DNA of 64,000 bases from Bacillota bacterium. Lineage in GTDB: Bacteria; Bacillota; Clostridia; Christensenellales; SZUA-584. A model generated the notes under the pieces. It saw only the letters and a program-made list of their open reading frames with translations, had not been told where the DNA came from and ran no database searches. Every line of letters begins with the position of its first letter. Positions within the stretch are counted from its first letter, which is position 1. The stretch covers positions 124,001-188,000 of the forward strand of contig JAEXTV010000016.1 of NCBI GenBank assembly GCA_023406895.1. The letters are read 5' to 3'. A program made the position numbers and the translations under genes. Below, one piece after another: positions 43,520 to 52,452 of the stretch.

Positions 43520-43993
43520 ATGAGCACCGAAAACCTTGAAATTAAGTATCTCAGTGAAAACCCGCAGTTTGCCGAAACTGTTTCCGATTGGATCTATAAC
43601 GAATTCATCAAAGGCGTCCGGGACGACCTGACAATCGAGGATCTCACGGCGCACATCAAAGCCTGCCATAAGGACACGCTGCCGGTTCGGCTCGTCGCGG
43701 TACTTAACGGACAGTGCGTGGGCACGGTTTCCCTCGTCGAGAACGATCTTAAATGCAGGGATTACACACCCTGGCTTGCCGCTTTGATTGTCCGCGGCGA
43801 TTTAAGAGGCAGCGGCATCGGGCAGCAGCTTGTCTCGTTTGTGCAAGGGCTTGCCCGGCAGATGGGATATCGCGAGCTTTACCTTCGCACCGAGCACGCA
43901 AGTGCGTATTACAAAAAACTCGGCTGGCAGTATGTTGAGACATGTGAGGATTTGTATGATCTTAAGCCCGACGTGTTTAAAGTCACTTTGTGA
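43520..43993 (+). CDS. GNAT-family N-acetyltransferase
   Basis: Protein of 157 residues from the ATG at 43520 (AGGAGA upstream; the earlier ATG has none). Acetyl-CoA binding motif A: LAALIVRGDLRGSGIGQQLV with the R/Q-x-x-G-x-G/A core, preceded by GTVSLVENDL and followed by LYLRTEHASAYYKKLGWQYV. Transfers acetyl from acetyl-CoA to an amine; acceptor unknown. It stands alone, divergent from the catabolic cluster. Confidence 0.88.
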   Translation: MSTENLEIKYLSENPQFAETVSDWIYNEFIKGVRDDLTIEDLTAHIKACHKDTLPVRLVAVLNGQCVGTVSLVENDLKCRDYTPWLAALIVRGDLRGSGIGQQLVSFVQGLARQMGYRELYLRTEHASAYYKKLGWQYVETCEDLYDLKPDVFKVTL

Positions 43994-44078
43994 CACGTAT
44001 TCAGCAAAAATACCGAACAAATCTGCAAATATTACATCCGACTGATATACAGATTAATGTGATTTGATTATATCTTTG

Positions 44079-44087
44079 TGCTATAAT
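44079..44087 (+). promoter_or_regulatory. Extended -10 promoter of the kdpDE-like operon
   Basis: TGC-TATAAT (44079-44087), an extended -10 element about 26 bases before the start codon at 44113. No good -35 is visible. Confidence 0.5.
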
Positions 44088-44112
44088 ACAAAAAAAGCAC
44101 TAGGCTCTGAAT

Positions 44113-45666
44113 ATGAAAAGTTTTTTGGATGACGATTTCTCTTCTTTTCAGCACGTTGAAAAAGATCATGCGATAATCTTGAAACAGGTGCTGAAGGATA
44201 CAGCGATTACCGCGGGCGTTGTCACACTGGCAACACTTGTTTCCGTCGCGCTCAGGGCCACGTTAGACCTTCACGAATCCAGCTATATCATCATTTATAT
44301 GCTGAGCGTTCTGCTCATCTCATATCTGACCCAAGGTTATTTATATGGAATTGCCGCATCCGTTTTGTCGGTGCTTGTTTTTAATTACTTTTTTACTGAA
44401 CCTTATTATACACTCATGACTTACAGCCCCGAATATCCGGTCACATTCATCGTGATAATGATCGTTTCATTAATTACCAGTACGTTGACGACACGCGTCA
44501 AGTTTGAGACGAAGCGCGCAGAGCTAAGGGAAAAAAGAATGCGTATGCTTTATCAGCTTGAACGTGATCTTCTGGCTTTAAAAGACATAAAGGAAGTAGC
44601 GTTGGTTGCCGCAAAGGATGTGGCACAGCTGTTCGGAACATCTGTATTGGTGACAGTATCGAATGCCAACGGTCAATTGGGCGGAGGCTATATTGAGGGT
44701 GATAATGTCTTTGACTCCGGCACGGAACTTAGTGCCTGTATGGAAGCGTTTCGCTCGGGCAATGCATGCGGAACGGGAACGACACTATTCAGCGATAGCC
44801 GCGCTTATTTTCAGCCTATCAAAGGCCAGCGCGGCGTTTTGGGTGTCATCGGGATAGCATTGCCAAGCGGATCGCAGATACCCGAAGGCCAGAGAGTGTT
44901 TCCTGAAACGATCGGCGCACAAATCGCACTGGTCATCGAACGCGAGATGATGTACGAAAGGCAGCAACGCGCCCAACTGGAAATCGAGCGCGAAAGACTT
45001 AAGGGCGATTTGCTTCGCTCTGTTTCCCATGACTTAAGAACGCCCTTGGCCGGCATATTGGGTGCCGCCAGCACGGTGAAAGAGAACTACGAGCTACTGA
45101 CAGATGACATCCGAAAAGATTTTCTTCAGGGGATTTACACCGATGCGGAATGGCTGAACCATCTGGTGGATAATATCTTAAGCATGACGCGCTTCAGCGA
45201 GGGCACAGTGAAACTAAAAAAAGAAATGGAAGCCGTCGAAGAGCTGGTAGCCGGTGCAGTACAGCGCATAAAGAAAAGAACACAGAATAAGGATATATTC
45301 ATTTCAATACCGGACGAGTTGATCATGATTCCCGTTGAAGGTATACTCATCGAGCAGGTCATCGTCAATTTGCTTGATAACGCGATCAAGCATACGCCTG
45401 AAAACACAAGAGTTCAAGTCACCGTTGTAAGAGATGCAAGTCATATTGCGTTCTCCGTTAATGACAACGGCCCAGGAATTCCCCAGCAGGAACTGCCCCT
45501 TGTTTTCGACAGATTCTATACATCGGCAAAGCAGGGACGACACGGATTCGGCCTCGGCCTGGCCATCTGTAAATCCATTGTGGAGGCGCATGGCGGGAAA
45601 ATTACTGCTTATAACGATCCTGATGGCGGGGCTGTCTTTCGTTTTGTCCTGCCGGAAAAGGAGTAG
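44113..45666 (+). CDS. KdpD-like sensor histidine kinase lacking the N-terminal KdpD/Usp region
   Basis: Protein of 517 residues. Three to four transmembrane segments in residues 30-125 form a DUF4118 sensor (VVTLATLVSVALRATLDLHE, YIIIYMLSVLLISYLTQGYL, GIAASVLSVLVFNYFFTEPY). A GAF-like domain follows (~150-270), then HisKA with phospho-acceptor His in LLRSVSHDLRTPLAGILGAA and an HATPase with DNAIKHTPENT and GFGLGLAICKSIVEAHGGKI. This is the C-terminal half of KdpD without the ~400-residue cytoplasmic N-terminal part. KdpD senses low potassium or ionic stress. Linked to a KdpE-like gene three bases downstream and to Trk genes rather than kdpFABC. Confidence 0.88.
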   Translation: MKSFLDDDFSSFQHVEKDHAIILKQVLKDTAITAGVVTLATLVSVALRATLDLHESSYIIIYMLSVLLISYLTQGYLYGIAASVLSVLVFNYFFTEPYYTLMTYSPEYPVTFIVIMIVSLITSTLTTRVKFETKRAELREKRMRMLYQLERDLLALKDIKEVALVAAKDVAQLFGTSVLVTVSNANGQLGGGYIEGDNVFDSGTELSACMEAFRSGNACGTGTTLFSDSRAYFQPIKGQRGVLGVIGIALPSGSQIPEGQRVFPETIGAQIALVIEREMMYERQQRAQLEIERERLKGDLLRSVSHDLRTPLAGILGAASTVKENYELLTDDIRKDFLQGIYTDAEWLNHLVDNILSMTRFSEGTVKLKKEMEAVEELVAGAVQRIKKRTQNKDIFISIPDELIMIPVEGILIEQVIVNLLDNAIKHTPENTRVQVTVVRDASHIAFSVNDNGPGIPQQELPLVFDRFYTSAKQGRHGFGLGLAICKSIVEAHGGKITAYNDPDGGAVFRFVLPEKE

Positions 45667-45669
45667 AGA

Positions 45670-46356
45670 ATGGAACCTTTGATACTCATTGCCGAAGATG
45701 ATAAACCGATAAGGCATTTTATTAAAGTCTCGTTGGAGACGCAGAATTACAGTTGTCTGGAGGCACAGGACGGCTCAAACGCACTGATGCTCATCACATC
45801 ACACAATCCGAATATTGTGATACTCGACCTTGGCCTGCCTGATATGGATGGTCTGGATGTGATCCGCAAGGTCAGGGAATGGTCGCGCGTTCCTATCATT
45901 GTTGTTTCGGCAAGAGGGCATGAACGCGAAAAGGTGGAAGCGCTGGACGCGGGAGCGGATGACTATTTGACGAAGCCCTTTTCAGTGCCGGAACTGCTTG
46001 CGCGTATTCGCGTGGCGCTGCGTCGAAACACAACTGTCGCACAGTCAGCAGCCTCCGTTTTTGAGCTGGATCAACTAGTGATTGATTTTGAGAAGCGCCG
46101 TGTCACACTGGACGACAAGCTTGTCCATCTGACGCCGACGGAGTACAACCTTCTTACCCTTTTGGCCAAGCACAGCGGAAAAGTGCTGACACACCATTTT
46201 CTGATCAGTCAGGTTTGGGGCGCTTCAGTTGCCGACGACGCGCAGACTTTACGGGTTTGCATGGGTAATCTGCGCCGAAAGATTGAAAAAGACACGGCAC
46301 AGCCCAGATACATAATCACCGAGGTGGGCGTGGGCTACCGGATGATGGATGAGTGA
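45670..46356 (+). CDS. KdpE-like OmpR-family response regulator
   Basis: Protein of 228 residues. Receiver domain with phospho-acceptor Asp in IVILDLGLPDMDGLDVIRKV, Thr/Ser and Lys in VVSARG and DYLTKPF. OmpR-type winged helix in the C-terminal 100 residues (HLTPTEYNLLTLLAKHSGKV, LRVCMGNLRRKIEKD, YIITEVGVGYRM). It receives phosphate from the KdpD-like kinase. The target is probably the trk operon that follows after the terminator. Start three bases after the kinase stop. Confidence 0.92.
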   Translation: MEPLILIAEDDKPIRHFIKVSLETQNYSCLEAQDGSNALMLITSHNPNIVILDLGLPDMDGLDVIRKVREWSRVPIIVVSARGHEREKVEALDAGADDYLTKPFSVPELLARIRVALRRNTTVAQSAASVFELDQLVIDFEKRRVTLDDKLVHLTPTEYNLLTLLAKHSGKVLTHHFLISQVWGASVADDAQTLRVCMGNLRRKIEKDTAQPRYIITEVGVGYRMMDE

Positions 46357-46383
46357 TTTTTCGAATCGTATACAATCAGAGAT

Positions 46384-46405
46384 AACCGCTGAGGCGGTTT
46401 TTTTA
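46384..46405 (+). terminator. Intrinsic terminator after the kdpE-like gene
   Basis: AACCGC (46384-46389), TGAG, GCGGTT (46394-46399), then a run of seven T. Separates the regulator operon from the trk operon. Confidence 0.85.
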
Positions 46406-46503
46406 TACAATCTTTATGCCTCATATATGTATCGTCACACCGTTTTTATACATTTCGCTCTATCATGAAATCAGCCAAGAAAAAGAAAGAGGGCTGAAAG
46501 AAC

Positions 46504-46896
46504 ATGAATAGAAAAGCTGACTTGCCTGACCCGTTTTCTGAGACGGTCAAAGAAGCGGCAAAAATCTTGAGTATGGGCAGTCTGTCTGAAGCACTGCCGG
46601 TCATAAAGGAAGCACTCATACTGAATACTGAGGCTGCTGAGCCACACAATCTTCTCGGTATATTTTTTGAGATGAAAGGCGATGACAACAATGCCCGTAA
46701 GCATTACCGTGCGGCTTATGCGCTTGACCCGACTTACAAGCCCGCATGCCGCAACTTAGAAAGGCTTGTTGAATTTGTATTGGGTCCTGACATCCGAAAA
46801 TTTGATTACGGTGTAGAGCTTCAAGAAGAAATAGAAGCAAAGCAGCCTCATAAGGCCGTGTCCGATTTGGGTCGTCAAGGACTGGGTACAGTATAG
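46504..46896 (+). CDS. Small TPR protein at the head of the trk operon
   Basis: Protein of 130 residues with two tetratricopeptide-like helix pairs (SLSEALPVIKEALILNTEAA, EPHNLLGIFFEMKGDDNNAR, KHYRAAYALDPTYKPACRNL) and a charged C-terminal tail. TPRs mediate protein contacts. No signal or membrane segment. It lies 21 bp upstream of the first TrkA-like gene and therefore in the same operon, where a scaffold or regulatory role in potassium uptake can be guessed. GAGGGC lies before the ATG. Confidence 0.75.
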   Translation: MNRKADLPDPFSETVKEAAKILSMGSLSEALPVIKEALILNTEAAEPHNLLGIFFEMKGDDNNARKHYRAAYALDPTYKPACRNLERLVEFVLGPDIRKFDYGVELQEEIEAKQPHKAVSDLGRQGLGTV

Positions 46897-46917
46897 CTTA
46901 AAGGGAGTTAATAATAT

Positions 46918-47547
46918 ATGTATATCATCATAGCAGGCTGCAGAAAAATCGGTTCTAATCTTGCGCTGTTGCTGTCTGAGGAAAATCACGACATTGTGGT
47001 GATTGACAGTGACCCAACTAATTTTGACCTTCTCGGTTCAGGCTTTAATGGAATCACCATTGCAGGCATGCCCATTGATGAGGACGTGCTCCGCAGCGCC
47101 GGTATTGAAAAAGCAGACGCGCTTGCTGCAGTCACAAACGACGACAATATGAACGTCATGGTGTCTGAGATCGCGCGGGATCTGTTTCATGTTCCTGCTG
47201 TAATTACACGGCTGTACGATCCGGAACGCGAAATGGTATTTAGTAAGATGGGTTTGACGACGATCTGCCCAACGACACTGGCGGTTGACAGGCTCAAAAA
47301 CATGCTGATCCCGACGAGCGAGGCTGCGACCCTTGATATTGGTGGCACGTCCGTTCGCTTTCGTATCATAAAGCCTGCTAGGAGGCTTTGGGGCAAGAGT
47401 TTGTCTGAAGTGAAAGAGCCCTATGTATTCGGGGTTATCAGAAATGGCAGGTTCCATATTGCCTGTACCAAAATGGTCATCCTTGAGGATGACTCGCTTG
47501 TTATCCCTGAATATGCTCAGCAGGAAGGTGAAGCAGCATGTATATAA
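46918..47547 (+). CDS. TrkA-type potassium uptake regulator, half size (first copy)
   Basis: Protein of 209 residues with one RCK_N and one RCK_C domain. The dinucleotide motif is degenerate: IIAGCRKIGSNLALLLSEEN, where GxGxxG reads GCRKIG, and the second strand ends in VVIDSDP. RCK_C covers roughly residues 130-205. RCK subunits form rings on the cytoplasmic face of TrkH/KtrB channels and gate them in response to NAD(H) or ATP/ADP. The altered glycine motif may change nucleotide choice. Its 3' end overlaps the second copy by ten bases. Confidence 0.88.
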   Translation: MYIIIAGCRKIGSNLALLLSEENHDIVVIDSDPTNFDLLGSGFNGITIAGMPIDEDVLRSAGIEKADALAAVTNDDNMNVMVSEIARDLFHVPAVITRLYDPEREMVFSKMGLTTICPTTLAVDRLKNMLIPTSEAATLDIGGTSVRFRIIKPARRLWGKSLSEVKEPYVFGVIRNGRFHIACTKMVILEDDSLVIPEYAQQEGEAACI

Positions 47548-48203
47548 TCATTGTCGGTGGCGGCAAGGTAGGTTACTATCTCGCAAAAACGCTGGCTCCG
47601 GAGAAGCACCGGATCATGCTGATAGAAGAAGATTTTCAATTGTGTGAGAAGATCGCCTGCGAACTCATTGACCTTGGTGTCGGACTCATCCACGGCGATG
47701 GCACGGACATCAAGTATCTCAGGGACGCGGAGATAGAAAAAGCGGATTTGCTGATTTCGGTGACCGGGCATGATCAGAACAATCTGGTCGCCTGCCAGCT
47801 GGCCAAAAACTATTTTGGCGTGGCGCGAACGATTGCCCGTGTGAACAATCCGAAAAACATCAATGTGTTTAAGCGTCTGGGCGTGGATTCGACTGTCAGC
47901 AGCACCGCGCATATCGCCGATATCATTGAGCAGGAAGTGGACTGGGCGGGCATCAACCGCATGCTGGCGGAAAGGGTTGGCGATGTGCGCATCAGAGAGT
48001 TTGCGGTGGCGGAAACGTCATTATCTGTGGGAAAAAAGGTTGAGGCTTTGAGCATGCCCAAAGGAACAATATTGATCTCTGTGGTAAGAGATAAGGAAGC
48101 AATCATACCCAACGGACAAACACAAATCATGTCAGGTGATATTGTGGTGGCATTGTCGAACGAAGTCAATATGCCAAAGGTAGCGTCTTATTTTCTTGGT
48201 TAA
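47538..48203 (+). CDS. TrkA-type potassium uptake regulator, half size (second copy)
   Basis: Protein of 221 residues. Canonical RCK_N motif IIVGGGKVGYYLAKTLAPEK, acidic residue in MLIEEDF, and LIHGDGTDIKYLRDAEIEKA, DLLISVTGHDQNNLVACQLA. RCK_C with VGKKVEALSMPKGTILISVV. Together with the first copy it may make a heteromeric ring equal to the double-RCK TrkA of Enterobacteria. It ends 12 bp before the small membrane peptide gene. Confidence 0.92.
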   Translation: MYIIIVGGGKVGYYLAKTLAPEKHRIMLIEEDFQLCEKIACELIDLGVGLIHGDGTDIKYLRDAEIEKADLLISVTGHDQNNLVACQLAKNYFGVARTIARVNNPKNINVFKRLGVDSTVSSTAHIADIIEQEVDWAGINRMLAERVGDVRIREFAVAETSLSVGKKVEALSMPKGTILISVVRDKEAIIPNGQTQIMSGDIVVALSNEVNMPKVASYFLG

Positions 48204-48215
48204 CAGGGGGCTAAT

Positions 48216-48317
48216 ATGAAAAAAGTTCTGAGTTATGCATCCGGTGTTATCGCTGAATTCATTTTCGCCGGGGTCTTGATGCTCATCGGGTTACTGATTT
48301 CTCTGCTGGCTTTGTGA
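48216..48317 (+). CDS. 33-residue membrane peptide between trkA and trkH
   Basis: Short reading frame ATG at 48216 to TGA at 48317, with GGGGG eight bases upstream. The product MKKVLSYASGVIAEFIFAGV continues LMLIGLLISLLAL, a single hydrophobic helix. It fills the entire gap between trkA and trkH and its stop lies seven bases before the trkH ATG, sharing the ribosome site GAGGGG. The size and place recall KdpF, the ~29-residue stabilising peptide of the Kdp pump, but there is no sequence match I can claim. Inferred as a small accessory subunit of the Trk channel. Confidence 0.6.
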   Translation: MKKVLSYASGVIAEFIFAGVLMLIGLLISLLAL

Positions 48318-48324
48318 GGGGTTT

Positions 48325-49848
48325 ATGATAGAAAAGCATGTGAGCCGATTGTACCCGATCTGCTATTATATTGGCATTGTGATCATCGGTCTCGGCGCAA
48401 TACAATTGATTCCGATTCTGGTCTCGGCAGTGTATGCCGAATGGGATATACTCTACGATTTTGTTATTAGCAGTTCCATCGCCTTAATTATCGGCGGTTC
48501 CATGATGCTTAAGTTTGATAAGTATAAACATCAGCGCCTGAGTTGGGGCGAAGGGATGATCGTGGCGGCCGGTGCATGGTTTGCAGGCATGTTGCTCTGT
48601 GCGCTGCCCTACTATTTAAGCGGCAATTACCTGTCTTACTTAGACTGCTGCTTTGATGTGATGAGCGGTTTTACCACCACGGGTCTGGCGCTGATACAGG
48701 ACATGGATCACATCTCAAACGGTATCAACATGTGGCGGCATCTGCTAACCTTTGTGGGCGGACAGGGCATGGTGGTGCTGGCGCTGACCTTCTTGGTTAA
48801 GGGTACCAACGGCGCTTACAAAATGTATGTGGGAGAAGCAAAGGACGAACGGCTGATGCCGAACGCCGTCAGCACAGCAAGGCATATCTGGCTGATCAGC
48901 CTTATCTATCTGGGAGTCGGTACTCTGGTGCAGTGGATCGCCGGTATTGCCGCGGGGATGCCCGTGGACCGGGCGTTTCTTCACGGATTGTGGATATTCA
49001 TGGCGGGATGGAGCACAGGCGGTTTTGCGCCGATGTCGCAAAACATTCTCTATTACCACAGCGCGTTTTATGAAATCGTGACGATGGTGTTCTTTATCAT
49101 CGGCTCGTTTAACTTTGCTTTGCACTACGCCGTTATGACGGGCAAGAGGGGCGAACTGCGGCACAATATTGAGACAGTGACCTTTACCATCACGGTCACC
49201 GTGCTGACCCTCATCGCCACGCTGGGTTTGCTGCAGAATGGTATTTACACCGACGCGATCTCCATGTTCCGCAAGGGATTTTATCAGCTGATTTCCGGCC
49301 ATACGACGACTGGCTTTATGACCATCTATGCCCGTCAGTTTTACTTTGAATGGGGCGACATCGCGCTGTTTGGGATCATACTCGCGATGCTGTTTGGCGG
49401 CAGCGCCTGTTCCACAGCGGGCGGCTTTAAGGGGCTGCGTATCGGCATCATCTTTAATGCTTTTAAGAAGGATATTCATCAAATGGTGCTGCCCGAATCT
49501 GCGATATCCGTTAAAAAGTATCACCATATGAAGGACGTGGTATTGGAGGACAAGGTGGTGCGCAGCGCCTTTCTGATTGTATTTGCGTACATCGTGACGT
49601 TTACGCTGGGAACGCTGGCGGGAATGCTCTGCGGTTATCCGTTTGCGGAGGCTGCTTTTGAATCCGCTTCTGTCACAGGAAATGTGGGCCTCAGTATCGG
49701 CCTTACTAGCGCCGCCATGCCCGCAGTATTGAAGCTGACTTATATACTGATCATGTGGCTGGCGCGGCTTGAGTTTATGTCGATATTGGCGCTGGGCGTT
49801 TATATTGCAACGAAGGTGAAGAAAAGATGCGAAAGACAATTTCTATAA
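48325..49848 (+). CDS. trkH: TrkH/KtrB-type potassium channel subunit
   Basis: Protein of 507 residues with the TrkH layout of M1-P-M2 repeats: selectivity-filter regions FDVMSGFTTTGLALIQDMDH, FMAGWSTGGFAPMSQNILYY, LISGHTTTGFMTIYARQFYF and FESASVTGNVGLSIGLTSAA. FVGGQGMVVLALTFLVKG and GGSACSTAGGFKGLRIGIIF are also typical. It conducts K+ (or Na+) inward under control of the TrkA rings. Ribosome site GAGGGG. Overlaps the next gene by 22 bases. Confidence 0.94.
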   Translation: MIEKHVSRLYPICYYIGIVIIGLGAIQLIPILVSAVYAEWDILYDFVISSSIALIIGGSMMLKFDKYKHQRLSWGEGMIVAAGAWFAGMLLCALPYYLSGNYLSYLDCCFDVMSGFTTTGLALIQDMDHISNGINMWRHLLTFVGGQGMVVLALTFLVKGTNGAYKMYVGEAKDERLMPNAVSTARHIWLISLIYLGVGTLVQWIAGIAAGMPVDRAFLHGLWIFMAGWSTGGFAPMSQNILYYHSAFYEIVTMVFFIIGSFNFALHYAVMTGKRGELRHNIETVTFTITVTVLTLIATLGLLQNGIYTDAISMFRKGFYQLISGHTTTGFMTIYARQFYFEWGDIALFGIILAMLFGGSACSTAGGFKGLRIGIIFNAFKKDIHQMVLPESAISVKKYHHMKDVVLEDKVVRSAFLIVFAYIVTFTLGTLAGMLCGYPFAEAAFESASVTGNVGLSIGLTSAAMPAVLKLTYILIMWLARLEFMSILALGVYIATKVKKRCERQFL

Positions 49849-50324
49849 TTATCGCTGTTGTTATCTGCTTCTGCCCTGCTATGTCTTTGGCAAGCGGTGT
49901 GGACGTGACAAGCAACGACCTGATCAACAACGCCGGAGACTTTGACGGGAAAAAAACCGTTTATACCGGCGAAGTCATCGGAGACATTTTATCACGCGGC
50001 GAGTATTCATGGCTCAACGTCAGTGATGGCAGCAATGCTGTCGGCGTATGGGTGCAAAGTGATGATATCAGCGCTATTGATAGCCTAGGCGGCTATACAA
50101 CGCACGGAGATACGGTCAGGATCACGGGTGTGTTCAACCGCGCCTGCCCGGCACATGGCGGCGATATGGATATCCACGCTGCCAGCATTGATATTGTTCA
50201 GGAGGGCTATGCTGTTTCACACAATATCCCCGGTTGGAAGTTTATAATTGGGCCTGTTCTGCTGGGGGCTGCGTTACTATTATTAATTCTTATACTCAGA
50301 AAAAGGAAGCTGAAACATTATTGA
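49827..50324 (+). CDS. Exported OB-fold-like protein with C-terminal membrane anchor
   Basis: Protein of 165 residues: signal peptide (MRKTISIIIAVVICFCPAMS), a ~100-residue extracytoplasmic domain and a C-terminal transmembrane helix (FIIGPVLLGAALLLLILILR) with basic tail. The domain (KTVYTGEVIGDILSRGEYSW, LNVSDGSNAVGVWVQSDD, HGDTVRITGVFNRACPAHGG) has the strand pattern of an OB fold of the nucleic-acid-binding 'tRNA_anti-like' type, used by several exported proteins for other ligands. Its start lies inside trkH, so it belongs to the potassium operon. Function unknown. Confidence 0.7.
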   Translation: MRKTISIIIAVVICFCPAMSLASGVDVTSNDLINNAGDFDGKKTVYTGEVIGDILSRGEYSWLNVSDGSNAVGVWVQSDDISAIDSLGGYTTHGDTVRITGVFNRACPAHGGDMDIHAASIDIVQEGYAVSHNIPGWKFIIGPVLLGAALLLLILILRKRKLKHY

Positions 50325-50480
50325 TAACAATCTGTATACCCTCGCCTGCCAGCTTTATTAAGTAACCGCCGCGTTTCCCTTTACGCGCTCAAACCGCCGC
50401 TTCTGCGGCAATCGCGCGCAAATAGCCCATAATTCTGACCGGCGGCTTAGGTTCTCGCACTTTCATCTCCGTTTTGTTGA

Positions 50481-50509
50481 TTGACCAAATGACAGCAGAT
50501 GCCTATAAT
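50481..50509 (+). promoter_or_regulatory. Sigma-A promoter of the MATE gene
   Basis: TTGACC (50481-50486), 17-nt spacer, TATAAT (50504-50509). Expected transcription start about 50516, giving a leader of up to 95 nt. Confidence 0.75.
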
Positions 50510-50610
50510 AATTGTTTGTGTGTAAATATTAATGTGAAAGGCAATTGACAGGCTGTGCATTCACCGGGTGCTTATGGTGCCCACAGATACAAGGCTTTTT
50601 AAACCGCAAC

Positions 50611-52023
50611 ATGAAATTCGGCTTTCTTAAACAAAACATCGGCGCGCGGCGCGATTTGATCATCGCCGGGCCGGTTTTCAAAACAATATTGATGCTCTCT
50701 CTGCCCACGCTGCTGATGGGCATCGTTCAGGCACTGCTGCCCGTTATCGACGGGCTTTATATCAACAACATTGCGGGCACCGAAGCGGCCAGCGCCGTCA
50801 CTTTCTGTATCCCGATTACAGGCATGATTGTGGGGCTCGCGCAGGGCCTTGGGTCGGCCGGCATGGCCATGATCGGTCAGGCCAACGGACGAAAGGATTA
50901 TGGTGAAGGCCGTCGTATCGCAGCACAACTCGTCGTCTTTTCCGCAGCGCTCGGGGTCACGCTTGCTCCTGTGCTTTTCGGCCTCGCTTACCCGATATCC
51001 GCCGCGGTTGATAACGCAATTGCCGCGAATGTGTTTCAATACCTCGCTTACAGTGCGCTGCTCATCCCATTTTCTTTTCTTGAAGCGATTTACAATGCGT
51101 TGAAAAACGCGGAGGGTAAACCTGAAGCGGCTTTTGTGCGCATGGTGCTGCTGCTCGTTTTAAAAATCGCGTTCAACTCGCTGTTTCTCGGTGTGTTCCG
51201 CTGGGGCATCGTGGGCGCTGTGATGGCATCGCTCGCCGCCAACGTGCTGATCACGGGCTGGATGTATGTCGAGCTGTTCGTGCGCCGGGGTGAAAGCCGC
51301 CTCTCTCTCAAAGGCTTTTGCTTTGACCGCTCAACCATCGGTGATCTCGTGCGCATCGGCGCGCCGTCGATGCTCTCCAATCTGATTCTCTATCTCGGGT
51401 TTTACCTGATTAACAGCGAAGTGCAAAAATACGGCGCGGATGTGCTGAACGGGCAGGGCATCGCGAACAACATCTCCTCCGTCTGCTTCATATTGCCGTC
51501 TTCGTTTGCGTCTGCCGTCACCACGATGGTGAGCATGAACGTGGGGGCAGGCCAGGGCGAGCGTGCCCGCACCGTGACGTGGGTCGGTTGTCTGATGAGC
51601 GCCGTCACAGCCGCGCTGCTCATCGCGGTCATTGTCCCCGCCTCATCATCGCTCACCGTGATGTTCACGCGCGAAACGCAGGTGCTGGATGTTGCCAACA
51701 AAGCCCTGCACATTTACACCTACTCGGTCATTGGGTTTGGCGTCTGCATGACGCAGCTTGGCGCTTTCATCGGCCTTGGACGCACGCGCATCACGCTGGT
51801 TGCGAGTATACTGCGCATCTGGCTGCTGCGGTATCTGTTCATATTGCTCACAGAGAGGGCCCTCGGTGTCTACTCGGTGTTCTGGGGCAATCTTTTCTCT
51901 AACTATGTTGCCGCCGCCATCACCTCAATCATGATACTGCGCGTGAAATGGACGACTGTCACGCCGCTCGCCAGCCGCATGCCGCATCCTTTGCCCTCGG
52001 CCAAGCAATCCAACGCGGCTTAA
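50611..52023 (+). CDS. MATE-family efflux transporter
   Basis: Protein of 470 residues from the ATG at 50611; upstream TTG (50545) is possible, and neither start has an ideal ribosome site. Twelve hydrophobic segments in two MatE repeats: LMLSLPTLLMGIVQALLPVI, DGLYINNIAGTEAASAVTFC, LAQGLGSAGMAMIGQANGRK, and in the second half IGAPSMLSNLILYLGFYLIN, VSMNVGAGQGERARTVTWVG. MATE proteins expel cationic drugs or metabolites in exchange for H+ or Na+. Substrate unknown. Monocistronic with a strong terminator. Confidence 0.9.
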   Translation: MKFGFLKQNIGARRDLIIAGPVFKTILMLSLPTLLMGIVQALLPVIDGLYINNIAGTEAASAVTFCIPITGMIVGLAQGLGSAGMAMIGQANGRKDYGEGRRIAAQLVVFSAALGVTLAPVLFGLAYPISAAVDNAIAANVFQYLAYSALLIPFSFLEAIYNALKNAEGKPEAAFVRMVLLLVLKIAFNSLFLGVFRWGIVGAVMASLAANVLITGWMYVELFVRRGESRLSLKGFCFDRSTIGDLVRIGAPSMLSNLILYLGFYLINSEVQKYGADVLNGQGIANNISSVCFILPSSFASAVTTMVSMNVGAGQGERARTVTWVGCLMSAVTAALLIAVIVPASSSLTVMFTRETQVLDVANKALHIYTYSVIGFGVCMTQLGAFIGLGRTRITLVASILRIWLLRYLFILLTERALGVYSVFWGNLFSNYVAAAITSIMILRVKWTTVTPLASRMPHPLPSAKQSNAA

Positions 52024-52452
52024 ATCAATTTTAAAATACTATCGATAGCGCCTTTATAACGACATACAGCCGGGCTCACCGGCTTTTTTTATTTCTTATA
52101 AAGCAGTCTTCTCAGCCTTTGAATCAACGCGCGGCGGGCAATACTATTTCACTGAACCATTTCTTGCGGCTTTGTCTGTGTTCTGGTCAAGTAAATCGGT
52201 TAACTGATCTGGCTTATAAAAACATCCGATACAGAGACGAGATTTATTAAAAACACAAACCTATATGTCAAACCATTACTTTTTATGCAATGGGATGATC
52301 AAATAGTTATGCATATACGTTCGTCCATAGGTAATCAATTATGCCCTCTATTTTTTTCACATTGAAATTATCTATTCAATATGTTAGTTTGAACATAAAC
52401 TATTATTAAAACAAATACAGAAGCAAAGGAACACAAAAAGGAAAGTAGCACT
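52024..52452. other. 429-bp intergenic region
   Basis: Holds the terminator at 52068-52090. The remaining ~360 bp is AT-rich with no gene and no promoter I can support. Confidence 0.6.
52068..52090 (+). terminator. Strong intrinsic terminator after the MATE gene
   Basis: AGCCGG (52068-52073), GCTCA, CCGGCT (52079-52084), then TTTTTT. Confidence 0.88.
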
